This document shows, piece by piece, positions 34,368 to 42,749 of a stretch of DNA of 44,169 nt. The stretch's first letter is position 1. The number at the start of each line of letters is the position of its first letter. Source of the stretch: Chryseobacterium gleum (GTDB lineage Bacteria; Bacteroidota; Bacteroidia; Flavobacteriales_D; Crocinitomicaceae); the NCBI GenBank assembly GCA_945882095.1, contig CAMCWF010000018.1:1-44169 (forward strand). Reading direction: 5' to 3'. The notes below the pieces were generated by a model. That model did not search any database. It was given only the letters and a program-made list of their open reading frames with translations, and had not been told where the DNA came from. A program made the translations under genes and the position numbers.

Positions 34368-35636
34368 ATGAAAGTATTCAAATTTGGAGGTGCGTCTATG
34401 AAAAGTTCGGATGCCATCGTTAATGTAGGCACCCTGGTTCAAAAATTCGAGCATGACCCTTTGATCCTTGTGGTATCAGCCATGGGGAAAACAACGAATG
34501 CGTTGGAGGCAATTTTACATTCTTTGCAGACCCAAAACGAAGCAAATTACTTTCACCAAGTGGAGGAACTCAAGGCGTTTCACCTGTTGATTGCAGGTGG
34601 ATTGTTCCGTGAGAAGCAACACAAGGTCTTTCAAAGGATCGAGAAAACATTTGACGAATTACAAGATCGTTTTACGCAATCTATTTCGGATCATCCTGCA
34701 TTTGAGTACGATCAAGTTATTTCCATTGGAGAGTATCTCTCTGCAAACATTCTTACCGAGTATCTTATCGAATTGGGAATGCCCTGCGAATGGATGGATG
34801 CGCGACAATTGGTCCGTACAGACCACCATTACCAGGAGGCGAATGTAAAATGGGACAAGACAGAAATGTTGATTCAAAATAAAATCAAAGCCATTGAACA
34901 CCGATCAAACATTTTTGTGACCCAAGGATTTATTGGGCATACGGCAGAGGGATTCACAACTACTTTGGGCAGAGAGGGGTCCGACTATTCCGCAGCGATT
35001 TTTGCTTACTGTACGAATGCAGAAAGTGTCACCATTTGGAAGGATGTACCTGGCATGTTGAATGCTGACCCTAAATACTTCGAAAAAACAAAGTTGCTAC
35101 CTATCATTTCCTATAAAGAGGCGATTGAATTGGCCTATTTTGGGGCAAGTGTCATTCATCCGAAAACCATAAAACCTTTACAAAACAAAAACATCCCCCT
35201 GTATGTCAAAGGTTTTTTAGAACCCGAAGCACCGGGAACAACGATTCAAGAGGAAGGAGACAGAGACCATTTGATTCCCTCTTTTATTGTAAAAAAGAAC
35301 CAAACATTGATATCCATTTCGGCGACGGATTTTTCCTTCATTAATGAGGATGCGTTGGCAAAGATTTTTGACATTTTTTACACTGCACGCATCAAAATCA
35401 ACTTAATGCAAAACTCCGCCTTGAATTTTTCGACTTTGGTAGATGCCGACAAGGTTGAGATTGACAAGTTAATTCTACGGTTGAGTCCAAATTACAAGTG
35501 CAAATACAACACACCCGTTGAATTGGTTACCATACGCCATTATGACGACCATACCATTCGCCAAATCACGAAAGACAAAGAGATACTTATTGCACAGCGA
35601 TCTCGGCAAACGGCGCGATTTGTATTAAGGGGATAA
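34368..35636 (+). CDS. Aspartate kinase (monofunctional)
   Basis: Phosphorylates aspartate, opening lysine, threonine, methionine and diaminopimelate synthesis. The 422-residue protein begins with the kinase motif VFKFGGASM and has TLGREGSDYSA near 203 plus WKDVPGMLNADPK. After about residue 305 there is room for the ACT-type regulatory part, with recognisable ISATDFSF and KINLMQNSAL strands, so feedback control is plausible. It is not fused to homoserine dehydrogenase. It starts 2 bases after gpsA, so they share a transcript. Confidence 0.93.
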   Translation: MKVFKFGGASMKSSDAIVNVGTLVQKFEHDPLILVVSAMGKTTNALEAILHSLQTQNEANYFHQVEELKAFHLLIAGGLFREKQHKVFQRIEKTFDELQDRFTQSISDHPAFEYDQVISIGEYLSANILTEYLIELGMPCEWMDARQLVRTDHHYQEANVKWDKTEMLIQNKIKAIEHRSNIFVTQGFIGHTAEGFTTTLGREGSDYSAAIFAYCTNAESVTIWKDVPGMLNADPKYFEKTKLLPIISYKEAIELAYFGASVIHPKTIKPLQNKNIPLYVKGFLEPEAPGTTIQEEGDRDHLIPSFIVKKNQTLISISATDFSFINEDALAKIFDIFYTARIKINLMQNSALNFSTLVDADKVEIDKLILRLSPNYKCKYNTPVELVTIRHYDDHTIRQITKDKEILIAQRSRQTARFVLRG

Positions 35637-35654
35637 ATACCTATTTTAAGGTAT
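35637..35654. repeat. Inverted repeat upstream of feoA, candidate operator
   Basis: ATACCT and AGGTAT form a perfect 6-bp dyad with a 6-base AT spacer. It begins right after the aspartate kinase stop codon and its right half lies where a -33 element for the feoA -7 box would be. No T-tract follows. Confidence 0.5.
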
Positions 35655-35676
35655 AGGGAATCATAGTCTTCCGTGT

Positions 35677-35684
35677 TATTTTTG
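35677..35684 (+). promoter_or_regulatory. Candidate -7 element of feoA-feoB
   Basis: TATTTTTG ends 4 bases before the feoA ATG, predicting a leaderless message. No TTG is present at the -33 distance; the dyad 35637-35654 occupies that zone. Confidence 0.48.
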
Positions 35685-35688
35685 TTGT

Positions 35689-35913
35689 ATGAAATTGAAT
35701 CTTCTTTCATTGGGTCAAAGCGCCATCCTTAAAAGCATCAGCAATCCGCTTTTTTCTACGAAACTTGCAGAACTCGGATTGATTGAAGGAACAAGGTTTT
35801 CTCTGATTTTAAAGGCTCCTTTCAACGGTCCCATTGCCATTCATTTTGGTAACACTACCCTTTCCATTCGAAGGGAGGAAGCCAATTACCTATTGGTCGA
35901 CAAGGTTAAGTAA
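35689..35913 (+). CDS. feoA: Ferrous iron transport protein A
   Basis: A 74-residue cytosolic protein with the SH3-like FeoA fold. It supports Fe(II) uptake by FeoB, probably by binding it. Expected segments are visible: KLAELGLIEGTRFSLILKAPFNGP, split across about residues 25-47, and a C-terminal strand ending in ANYLLVD. It precedes feoB by 24 bases. In some Bacteroidota FeoA is fused to FeoB; here it is separate. Confidence 0.93.
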   Translation: MKLNLLSLGQSAILKSISNPLFSTKLAELGLIEGTRFSLILKAPFNGPIAIHFGNTTLSIRREEANYLLVDKVK

Positions 35914-35937
35914 GGGTTTGATTCAAAGCTACCTCCT

Positions 35938-37884
35938 ATGAGAATCGCACTCTTTGGCAATCCCAACACAGGTAAAAGTTCCCTTTTCAATCTTTTAACC
36001 GGATTAAAACAGAAAACAGCTAATTTCCCGGGGGTTACGGTAGAAAAAAAGGAAGCAAAATTCGAACGAAATGGAGAGATGCACAGTCTTTTCGATGTGC
36101 CGGGAATTTACAGCGTCTACCCGAGATCGAAAGAGGAAGAAGTGGTATACGACATTTTAAAAAATCCCAGTGACTTAAACTATCCAGACCTTGGCATTGT
36201 AATCATCGATGCCGCCAACTTGCAGAGAAACCTTTATCTTTTCACCCAATTGTCAGACCTTCAAATTCCATTGGTGTTGGTCTTGAACATGCAAGACATT
36301 GCGGCAAAGAAAGGAATTGAAATCGACCTGGCCACCTTTCAAAAACAGATTCCAAATACCCCCATTGTATTAATGAATGCCAGGGTAGGCCTTGGAAAGA
36401 ATCGCTTGTTGGAAGCCATTGATTTACAAATTAAAGAAAAGAAAGTCAACCCCATGTTTTTAGAGGGGTACCAAATGCTATCCTTAGAGGACATCTCAGC
36501 ACAAAAAAAGGAAGCTGAAGCCCGTTATCAAAAGATTGACTTTTGGCTTGAGGAGGTCGTTACTCAAAAACCTTTACCCCAATCGAAGTCAAAATTAGAC
36601 GCAATGTTAACCCATCCGTTCTTTGGGTATGCAATCTTTTCTTTGATCTTGTTTGTTATTTTTCAATGTGTTTTTACGCTGTCCGCATATCCCATGGAAT
36701 GGATAGAAATTGCCATACAAAAAGCAGCAAATGCAAGCAGAAATGCACTGCCACCTGGTGTATTCACCGACCTCATTTGTTCGGGTGTGCTTCCCGGATT
36801 AGGGGGGGTATTTATTTTCATTCCTCAAATTGCTTTGTTGTTTTTCTTTATTGCTATTTTGGAAGAAACCGGCTATTTAACCCGGGTTGTTTTTATCATG
36901 GACCGCATTGTGAAACCTTTTGGATTGAACGGAAGAAGCATCGTTCCTTTGCTTTCCAGTATGGCCTGTGCCATTCCAGGAATTATGGCTACCCGTACCA
37001 TCCCAAGTTGGAAAGAACGTACCATTACCCTTTTTGTCGCACCCTTGATGAGCTGCAGCGCAAGGATTCCTGTATTTACCTTGTTGATATCTTTGGTCAT
37101 ACCAAAGGAAAGGATTTTGGGGGTCTTTCAATTGCAGGGTTTGGTATTGTTTGCACTCTATTTTTTAGGAATGTTTTCGGCTTTGGCGGTCGCATGGGTA
37201 ATGAAGCAGTTACTCAAAGAAAAAAATCAAAATTTCTTACTTATGGAACTTCCAGATTTCAAAGCCCCCGTGTGGCGAAATGTTGGAATCACAGTCTTGG
37301 ATAAAATAAAGCTCTTCACTTTTGAAGCGGGAAAAATCATCGTTGCAATCTCCATTGTGCTTTGGGCACTTTCCAGCCATGGTCCCACAACCGAAAAAAA
37401 ACAGGCACTGTCTTCCCTACATAAAACAAGTCGTTACCAAAAAGCTTCCATGACTGAAAAGAAAAGCATGGTTGAATCGGTAAAACTTGAGCATTCCTAT
37501 ATAGGTATTTTCGGTAAGACACTCGTCCCTGTCATTAAACCTTTGGGTTACGATTGGAAAATTGGGATTTGTTTGATTACCTCGTTCGCTGCACGAGAGG
37601 TGTTTGTGGGCTCTATGGCAACCATTTACGCCGCGAATGAAACAGAGAACAACCTAAGTCTGCGTACTAAAATGAAGCGCGATCGACATGAAAACGGTAC
37701 CCTTGTCTATGATTTAGGCACAGGGATTTCACTGATGGTATTCTACGTCTACGCGCTCCAATGCATGTCTACCTTAGCCGTAGTGAAACGCGAAACCAAA
37801 AGTTGGAAATGGCCCATCCTTCAAACCCTTACGTATGGCGGTATGGCTTATTTGATGGCTTTCCTTTGCCAAATCGTTTTTTGA
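35938..37884 (+). CDS. feoB: Ferrous iron transporter FeoB
   Basis: Inner-membrane Fe(II) importer with an N-terminal G-protein domain. Of 648 residues, about 1-165 form the GTPase: G1 GNPNTGKS at 7-14, G3 in DVPGIYS and G4 in NMQD. The membrane part follows, with Gate motifs visible as SSMACAIPGIMATRTI and SCSARIPVF, each with the conserved Cys. It is shorter than the 773 residues of E. coli FeoB, mainly at the C-terminus and in loops. FeoA precedes it and a Cys-rich membrane protein follows after 29 bases. Confidence 0.96.
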   Translation: MRIALFGNPNTGKSSLFNLLTGLKQKTANFPGVTVEKKEAKFERNGEMHSLFDVPGIYSVYPRSKEEEVVYDILKNPSDLNYPDLGIVIIDAANLQRNLYLFTQLSDLQIPLVLVLNMQDIAAKKGIEIDLATFQKQIPNTPIVLMNARVGLGKNRLLEAIDLQIKEKKVNPMFLEGYQMLSLEDISAQKKEAEARYQKIDFWLEEVVTQKPLPQSKSKLDAMLTHPFFGYAIFSLILFVIFQCVFTLSAYPMEWIEIAIQKAANASRNALPPGVFTDLICSGVLPGLGGVFIFIPQIALLFFFIAILEETGYLTRVVFIMDRIVKPFGLNGRSIVPLLSSMACAIPGIMATRTIPSWKERTITLFVAPLMSCSARIPVFTLLISLVIPKERILGVFQLQGLVLFALYFLGMFSALAVAWVMKQLLKEKNQNFLLMELPDFKAPVWRNVGITVLDKIKLFTFEAGKIIVAISIVLWALSSHGPTTEKKQALSSLHKTSRYQKASMTEKKSMVESVKLEHSYIGIFGKTLVPVIKPLGYDWKIGICLITSFAAREVFVGSMATIYAANETENNLSLRTKMKRDRHENGTLVYDLGTGISLMVFYVYALQCMSTLAVVKRETKSWKWPILQTLTYGGMAYLMAFLCQIVF

Positions 37885-37909
37885 TTCCATCTTTGATTTC
37901 TTACCTTCG
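37877..37909 (+). promoter_or_regulatory. Candidate promoter before the FeoB-associated gene and corA
   Basis: TTTTTTG (37877-37883), an 18-base gap, then TACCTTCG (37902-37909), one base off TAnnTTTG. The box ends 4 bases before the ATG at 37914. It overlaps the feoB stop, so the small gene and corA may also be expressed apart from feoB. Confidence 0.42.
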
Positions 37910-37913
37910 TGTT

Positions 37914-38069
37914 ATGTTACAGAACCTCCTTGTCATTTTAGCTGTGGTTGCCGCAGTCGTTTTTTTACTGATGAAGTTCTTACCCACCAAAAAAAACAAA
38001 ACAAAAGGATGCAGTTCGTGTAACCTTAACACCCCATTTGATACCATCCAGCATGACCAAAACCTGTGA
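37914..38069 (+). CDS. FeoB-associated Cys-rich membrane protein
   Basis: A 51-residue protein: an N-terminal transmembrane helix (residues 2-22, rich in Val, Ala and Leu), a short Lys-rich cytosolic linker, and the C-x-x-C motif GCSSCN at about 32-37. This fits the small FeoB-associated Cys-rich family found downstream of feoB in many anaerobes and Bacteroidota, thought to help iron delivery or FeoB assembly. The ATG at 37914 is preceded by a candidate promoter. It overlaps corA by 17 bases. Confidence 0.82.
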   Translation: MLQNLLVILAVVAAVVFLLMKFLPTKKNKTKGCSSCNLNTPFDTIQHDQNL

Positions 38070-39093
38070 ACTGTATAAATACAATCCAACCTTTTATGCA
38101 ACGAAGAGGGATGAGATCGGGTATTTCGCTTCGGATTTTCTGGAAGCTGAATTGGACGACGACCATGTCTGTTGGCTGAACATCGCCGATTTATCGAATC
38201 ATCTGTCCATAGGGCAACTTTGCAACAAACTGCACATCGATAAATTAAGCATTGAAAACATCTATCAATTCTTGCGCAGACCGAAGGTCGAAGAATATGC
38301 TGATTACATGTTTTTCAGTGTGATTTTTGCAGAGACAACCTTAGCACCTGAGGAAAACATTTCTCAGAACCAAGTGACTTTTTTTCTTGGGGAAAATTAC
38401 CTTCTTTCGTTTCAAAATGGAATCAAAGGTTATTTTGATGACGTCAGAAACCGCATCGAAAAGCCCAGGGGAAAGATCAGAGCAAAAAAATCCGATTTCT
38501 TATTGTACCGTTGTATGGAGGCCATTATCGACAATTACCATACAATCATTGACGACGTCATTCTGGAATCAACGTTGATTGAAGCGCGTTTGCACACCGA
38601 AGAGGATAAAGCCATCCTTCACGACATCGAACACCAAAAGAAAAAATTAATTCAACTGCGAAGAATCGCAAGACCCATGCGCGATGTTACAGAGCAATTG
38701 AATGCTACAGAAAGTCCTTTTATCGAAGCAGAAAATCAGCGCTATTTCCGAAACTTGAACAACAGTTGCGGCCATGTGATTGAAGAGATTGAAAGTCAAA
38801 TTCAAATTTTAGATGGTATGGCAAACTTTTACTACGCTGCCCAAGGACAAAGGATGAATGAAATCATGCGAATTTTAACCATAGTAAGTGCCATTTTCAT
38901 TCCGTTGACCTTCATTGTGGGTGTGTATGGGATGAACTTTGACAACATGCCCGAACTTCGAATGAAAAATGCGTATTTCGTGGTTTTGGGGGTCATGATC
39001 AGCATCGGGGTAACCTTGTTTACGTATTTTCTTCGCAGAGGGTGGGTGAAAAGGAGCGACTACTCCCTCGAAAAAAACAAACAAAAAAAGTAA
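38053..39093 (+). CDS. corA: CorA family magnesium/cobalt transporter
   Basis: A 346-residue pentameric-type cation channel. A long cytosolic alpha/beta and helical region (about 1-280) is followed by two membrane helices. The selectivity signature GMN is at 293-295 (VYGMNFDNMPE) at the end of the first helix, and the Lys/Arg-rich C-terminus closes the protein. I start at 38053 (MTKTCELYKY), which overlaps the previous gene by 17 bases; a codon five residues earlier would overlap more. Whether it carries Mg2+, Co2+ or another ion cannot be read from the sequence. Confidence 0.92.
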   Translation: MTKTCELYKYNPTFYATKRDEIGYFASDFLEAELDDDHVCWLNIADLSNHLSIGQLCNKLHIDKLSIENIYQFLRRPKVEEYADYMFFSVIFAETTLAPEENISQNQVTFFLGENYLLSFQNGIKGYFDDVRNRIEKPRGKIRAKKSDFLLYRCMEAIIDNYHTIIDDVILESTLIEARLHTEEDKAILHDIEHQKKKLIQLRRIARPMRDVTEQLNATESPFIEAENQRYFRNLNNSCGHVIEEIESQIQILDGMANFYYAAQGQRMNEIMRILTIVSAIFIPLTFIVGVYGMNFDNMPELRMKNAYFVVLGVMISIGVTLFTYFLRRGWVKRSDYSLEKNKQKK

Positions 39094-39122
39094 ACTAATT
39101 TTCGAATTCACTAAGCCTATCC

Positions 39123-39818
39123 ATGCCGACTTTTGAAGAAAACACCTTCGTCCTCGAACAATTTTACGACATCATTACGCCCAATAAAGTTGAAATGTTT
39201 GACCGCATTGCGAGCGAGCGAACGCGTTACCTAACCCTTGCGTTGGAGGACGTATTCCAAGAGCACAATGCTTCCGCCGTAATTCGAACGTGTGATTGCT
39301 TTGGCATTCAGGATTTACATGCCATTGAAAAGAAACACAAATATGTATTGCAACGCAAAATCGCCCTAGGGGCAGGACGTTGGATTGATTTGTTTCGGTA
39401 TTTAGACCATGGGGAATCCACCCAAGATTGCATTGATTCCCTAAAATCAAAGGGATATGCCTTGGTTGCGACCTCACCCCACCTCGATGCGTACACCCAT
39501 CACAATCTTCCTTTAGACAAACCCGTAGCCCTTTTTTTCGGGACAGAACATCATGGGTTGAGTGAAACCGTAATGGAGAATGCAGATTACCACATGAAAA
39601 TTCCAATGTATGGTTTTACTGAAAGCTTTAACCTTTCCGTTTCTGTGGCACTGGTCGTTCAAACCCTTCGGCAACGCTTGACGTTGTCTGACATCCAATG
39701 GAAATTAAGCGAGGCAGAACAGGTTCAACTGAAGATAGATTGGTGTGCAGAAATATTAAATGGTGGAAAATCATTGGAAAACAGCTATCGAAAAGCTTTT
39801 TTAGAAAAAGAATTTTAA
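39123..39818 (+). CDS. TrmH-type (SPOUT) RNA 2'-O-methyltransferase
   Basis: A 231-residue knotted methyltransferase, likely tRNA guanosine-18 2'-O-methyltransferase. The three SPOUT motifs are visible: NASAVIRTCDCFGI (about 42-55), LFFGTEHHGLSE and IPMYGFTESFNLSVSVAL. A basic/helical N-terminus and C-terminal tail flank the domain, as in TrmH. The ATG at 39123 lies 29 bases after corA. rRNA targets cannot be ruled out. Confidence 0.88.
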   Translation: MPTFEENTFVLEQFYDIITPNKVEMFDRIASERTRYLTLALEDVFQEHNASAVIRTCDCFGIQDLHAIEKKHKYVLQRKIALGAGRWIDLFRYLDHGESTQDCIDSLKSKGYALVATSPHLDAYTHHNLPLDKPVALFFGTEHHGLSETVMENADYHMKIPMYGFTESFNLSVSVALVVQTLRQRLTLSDIQWKLSEAEQVQLKIDWCAEILNGGKSLENSYRKAFLEKEF

Positions 39819-39823
39819 CTTTG
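39816..39823 (+). promoter_or_regulatory. Candidate -7 element of the bTHX gene
   Basis: TAACTTTG overlaps the stop codon of the TrmH-type gene and ends 34 bases before the bTHX ATG, leaving room for a normal leader. No clear -33 element. Confidence 0.4.
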
Positions 39824-39857
39824 TTAGACGTTAAACGAAACACACGAAATAAATAAC

Positions 39858-40064
39858 ATGGGAAAAGGAGATAAAAAGACCGCGAAAGGTAAACGTACCA
39901 TTGGGTCTTATGGCATTACAAGAAAAAGAAAATCTGACCTACCTGCAGTGGTGAACAAACCCAAAGCAGTGGTAGCAGCGCCTGTGGCTGAAGTTAAAGA
40001 ACCGAAGGCTAAGAAAACAACCGCCGCAAAGAAAACAACAACGAAAAAGGCAACTGCCGAATAA
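39858..40064 (+). CDS. 30S ribosomal protein bTHX with histone-H1-like tail
   Basis: The first ~27 residues, MGKGDKKTAKGKRTIGSYG and on, match bTHX, a small basic protein lodged in the head of the 30S subunit in Thermus and Bacteroidota. The remaining ~40 residues are Lys/Ala/Thr/Pro-rich (VVNKPKAVVAAP, KKTTAAKKTTTKK), low in complexity and resembling histone H1-like linkers. So this 68-residue protein is about twice the length of the Thermus protein. An alternative reading is a nucleoid protein that has kept only the THX-like start. A terminator follows directly. Confidence 0.82.
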   Translation: MGKGDKKTAKGKRTIGSYGITRKRKSDLPAVVNKPKAVVAAPVAEVKEPKAKKTTAAKKTTTKKATAE

Positions 40065-40071
40065 GAACCTT

Positions 40072-40097
40072 AAAGCTGTCCGACGACGGCTTTTTTT
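40072..40097 (+). terminator. Rho-independent terminator after the bTHX gene
   Basis: Stem AAAGCTGTC/GACGGCTTT (one G-U pair), loop CGAC, then T bases to 40097. Confidence 0.88.
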
Positions 40098-40134
40098 ATG
40101 CTTTAAGTTTTAGTTAACATTAAATTAGATTATC

Positions 40135-41199
40135 ATGAAACATAATTTTGGAGCCGGACCTTGCATCTTACCACAAGATGTTTTTAAAGAAGCTGCACAG
40201 GCAGTATTGGATTTTAATGGATTGTCCATTTTGGAAGTCTCGCATCGACACAAAGATTTTGTAGCGGTCATGGACGAAGCCATTGCTTTGACCAAACAAG
40301 CATTGAATGTACCCGAAGGGTATTCTGTGATTTTCATCCAAGGGGGCGCAACGTTAGGATTCACCATTGCTGCATTGAACATGGCAAGAACGCACAAAGC
40401 GGCTGGGTACATGAACACAGGTACTTGGGCAACCGGAGCGATCAAAGAGGCTACAAAAGTTGGGATGGATGTTAACGTGTTTGCAAGTTCTGAAGACAAA
40501 AAATTCACCTACATCCCTAAACAATATGAGGTGCCAACGGACGTAGATTACGTACATTTCACCTCCAACAATACCATTTACGGTACGCAATTCCATGCAT
40601 TTCCGAAAACGGATTTACCTTTGGTTTGCGACATGTCATCTGACATATTTTCTAAGGAAATCAATGTGGCAGACTTCGACCTTATCTATGCGGGCGCTCA
40701 AAAGAATTTAGGACCTGCTGGCGCTACCCTGTACATCGTAAAAGACGAGGCATTGGGTAAATCCACTTCTCCTTTCATGCCTACGTATTTGGACTTAAAA
40801 AAGCATGCTGACAAAGATTCTATGTTGAACACACCACCGGTGTTTTCAGTGTATGTAGCCATGTTGAATTTAAGAAACCTTATCGCCAATGGCGGAGTGA
40901 AAGCCGTAGAACAAAGAAATCAAGCCAAATCCAGTTTATTGTACAACGAAATTGATCGAAACACCCTATTCAAAGGCGCGGTTGAAGTGGCTGACCGTTC
41001 GCATATGAACGTAACCTTCTTGTTGCACGACGAATCTAAAGCAGCGGAATTTGACAGCATGTGGAAAGCAGCCGGTATCGTTGGATTAACAGGTCACAGA
41101 TCGGTGGGTGGTTACAGGGCGTCGCTTTACAATGCGCTTCCTTTGGAAAGTGTAGAAGTTTTGGTAGCGGTTATGAAAGAATTTGAACAAAAAGCATAA
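40135..41199 (+). CDS. serC: Phosphoserine aminotransferase
   Basis: Converts 3-phosphohydroxypyruvate to phosphoserine; it may also act in pyridoxal phosphate synthesis. The 354-residue PLP enzyme has NFGAGPC at the start, SHRHKDF, and the cofactor lysine K190 in AGAQKNLGPAG. Its end, GGYRASLYNALP, is diagnostic of SerC. serA begins one base after the stop codon, so serC-serA is an operon, without serB in the window. Confidence 0.96.
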   Translation: MKHNFGAGPCILPQDVFKEAAQAVLDFNGLSILEVSHRHKDFVAVMDEAIALTKQALNVPEGYSVIFIQGGATLGFTIAALNMARTHKAAGYMNTGTWATGAIKEATKVGMDVNVFASSEDKKFTYIPKQYEVPTDVDYVHFTSNNTIYGTQFHAFPKTDLPLVCDMSSDIFSKEINVADFDLIYAGAQKNLGPAGATLYIVKDEALGKSTSPFMPTYLDLKKHADKDSMLNTPPVFSVYVAMLNLRNLIANGGVKAVEQRNQAKSSLLYNEIDRNTLFKGAVEVADRSHMNVTFLLHDESKAAEFDSMWKAAGIVGLTGHRSVGGYRASLYNALPLESVEVLVAVMKEFEQKA

Positions 41200-41200
41200 T

Positions 41201-42157
41201 ATGAAAATCCTTGCAAACGACGGCATTTCAAAAGCAGGCCAAACCAAATTGGAGGCTGCAGGCTATACAGTCATTACAGATAAAGTGAATCAAGAAGATT
41301 TGATTTCATACATTCAATCCAATGAAATAGCGATGATCTTGGTACGCAGTGCAACGACTGTACGTACCGACATGATTGACGCTTGTCCTTCCATCAAACT
41401 CATCGGAAGAGGGGGTGTGGGGATGGACAATATCGATGTTGCGTATGCTCGTGAAAAAGGAATTGAGGTCATCAATACCCCGGCATCCTCCTCGCAATCC
41501 GTTGCAGAATTGGTGATGGCACAGATGTATTCCATCTCCAGGTTTTTGAATGATTCGTACAAAAACCTAGGCGAGGACAATTTTTCTGCATTGAAAAAGA
41601 ACTACGGAAAGGGAGTTGAGCTTCGCGGAAAAACACTTGGGATTTTAGGTTTCGGAAGGATTGGACAAAGCCTTGCTTCGTATGCACTGGGTACAGGTAT
41701 GCGTGTGATTCCGATAGGCTTAAATGTTACCACACACAACGTGGAGGTGAGCATTGGGTTGGACAGCACGGTAAGCGTTGAATTAACTACTGTAAACGAC
41801 TTAGCATCGGTGTTGCACGAGCTTGACTTCTTGTCAATCCATGTGCCTAAGCAAAAAGATGGAGGTGCTGTAATCGATGCCAACGCATTCTCAAAAATGA
41901 AAAAAGGCATCCGAATTATGAATGCAGCCCGCGGTGGGGTTATCGATGAAGAAGCATTGTTGGAAGCGCTCGATAACGGAACGGTTTCCTTTGCTGCGTT
42001 GGATGTTTACAACAATGAACCCAACCCGAATCAACAATTGATTTCTCACCCGAAAATCGCTTGCACACCACACATAGGTGCAGCCACCTTAGAAGCACAA
42101 GACCGCATTGGTGAAGAACTCGCAGATTTAATCACCGCGAAATTCGGAAAACACTAA
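41201..42157 (+). CDS. serA: D-3-phosphoglycerate dehydrogenase, short form
   Basis: Oxidises 3-phosphoglycerate, the first step of serine synthesis. The 318-residue protein has the NAD-binding motif GILGFGRIGQSLA (about 148-160), the substrate-site region AARGGVIDEEALLEAL and PHIGAATLEAQ, where the catalytic His is. It lacks the C-terminal ACT domain of the ~410-residue E. coli enzyme, so serine feedback is not expected. The ATG at 41201 is chosen over an earlier codon inside serC. Confidence 0.92.
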   Translation: MKILANDGISKAGQTKLEAAGYTVITDKVNQEDLISYIQSNEIAMILVRSATTVRTDMIDACPSIKLIGRGGVGMDNIDVAYAREKGIEVINTPASSSQSVAELVMAQMYSISRFLNDSYKNLGEDNFSALKKNYGKGVELRGKTLGILGFGRIGQSLASYALGTGMRVIPIGLNVTTHNVEVSIGLDSTVSVELTTVNDLASVLHELDFLSIHVPKQKDGGAVIDANAFSKMKKGIRIMNAARGGVIDEEALLEALDNGTVSFAALDVYNNEPNPNQQLISHPKIACTPHIGAATLEAQDRIGEELADLITAKFGKH

Positions 42158-42169
42158 ATTTCCTTCTGT

Positions 42170-42619
42170 TTATTGAATTTCGATGGAAAGGATGTCGTCT
42201 CCTTCGCGGATGCTATCCAATACCTCCAATCCGTCAATCACTTTTCCAAAAACCGTATGGTTACGGTCTAAATGCGCGGTGTTCTCGCGTGAATGACAAA
42301 CAAAAAACTGGGATCCCCCGGTATTTCTACCTGAATGTGCCATAGACAAAACCCCTCTGTCATGTCGTTGAAGCGTACCATCCAACTCACATGGAATTTG
42401 ATACCCCGGTCCACCTGTTCCTGGAATGCCGTTTGAACCTTCTTTGGAATTTGGACAACCTCCTTGGATTACGAAGTTTGGAATCACTCGGTGCCATCTA
42501 AGGCCATTGTAAAATCCGTCGTTGCTTAGTTTTACAAAGTTCTGTACGGTTAAGGGTGCATCCGTATCAAATAATTCAGCGATCATCTCGCCTTTTGATG
42601 TTTTAATATGAGCTTTCAT
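42170..42619 (-). CDS. Peptidyl-prolyl isomerase, cyclophilin type
   Basis: A 149-residue single-domain cyclophilin that interconverts proline peptide bonds. The catalytic core is clear: [18 protein letters not shown] (about 38-55), [12 protein letters not shown], and [18 protein letters not shown] with the conserved Gln-Phe-Phe. No signal peptide, so it is cytosolic. It is convergent with serA and divergent from the next gene. Confidence 0.94.
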   Translation of the reverse strand: MKAHIKTSKGEMIAELFDTDAPLTVQNFVKLSNDGFYNGLRWHRVIPNFVIQGGCPNSKEGSNGIPGTGGPGYQIPCELDGTLQRHDRGVLSMAHSGRNTGGSQFFVCHSRENTAHLDRNHTVFGKVIDGLEVLDSIREGDDILSIEIQ

Positions 42620-42638
42620 AGGTGTAAATCAATTTTTG

Positions 42639-42646
42639 CAAATATA
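42639..42646 (-). promoter_or_regulatory. Candidate -7 element of the cyclophilin gene
   Basis: TATATTTG on the minus strand, 19 bases before the ATG at 42619. No -33 element was found. Confidence 0.42.
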
Positions 42647-42718
42647 AGAAAGGATTTTTGTTGAAAACTACGTTAATAAGAAAAAACCCTAGAGAATTAA
42701 TTAACAATTCAGTAATCG

Positions 42719-42726
42719 TAATTTTG
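42719..42726 (+). promoter_or_regulatory. Candidate -7 element of the 179-residue unknown gene
   Basis: TAATTTTG ends 23 bases before the ATG at 42750. The opposing cyclophilin box is about 73 bases away. Confidence 0.42.
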
Positions 42727-42749
42727 CATAAGTAAAAGAGTTACAGACG

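Noticed and set aside
36666..37304. A 212-codon open frame in another frame inside feoB
   Set aside because: It lies wholly within the membrane domain of feoB, has an implausible Cys/His-rich composition and no promoter or homology that I recognise. It is a shadow of the real gene.
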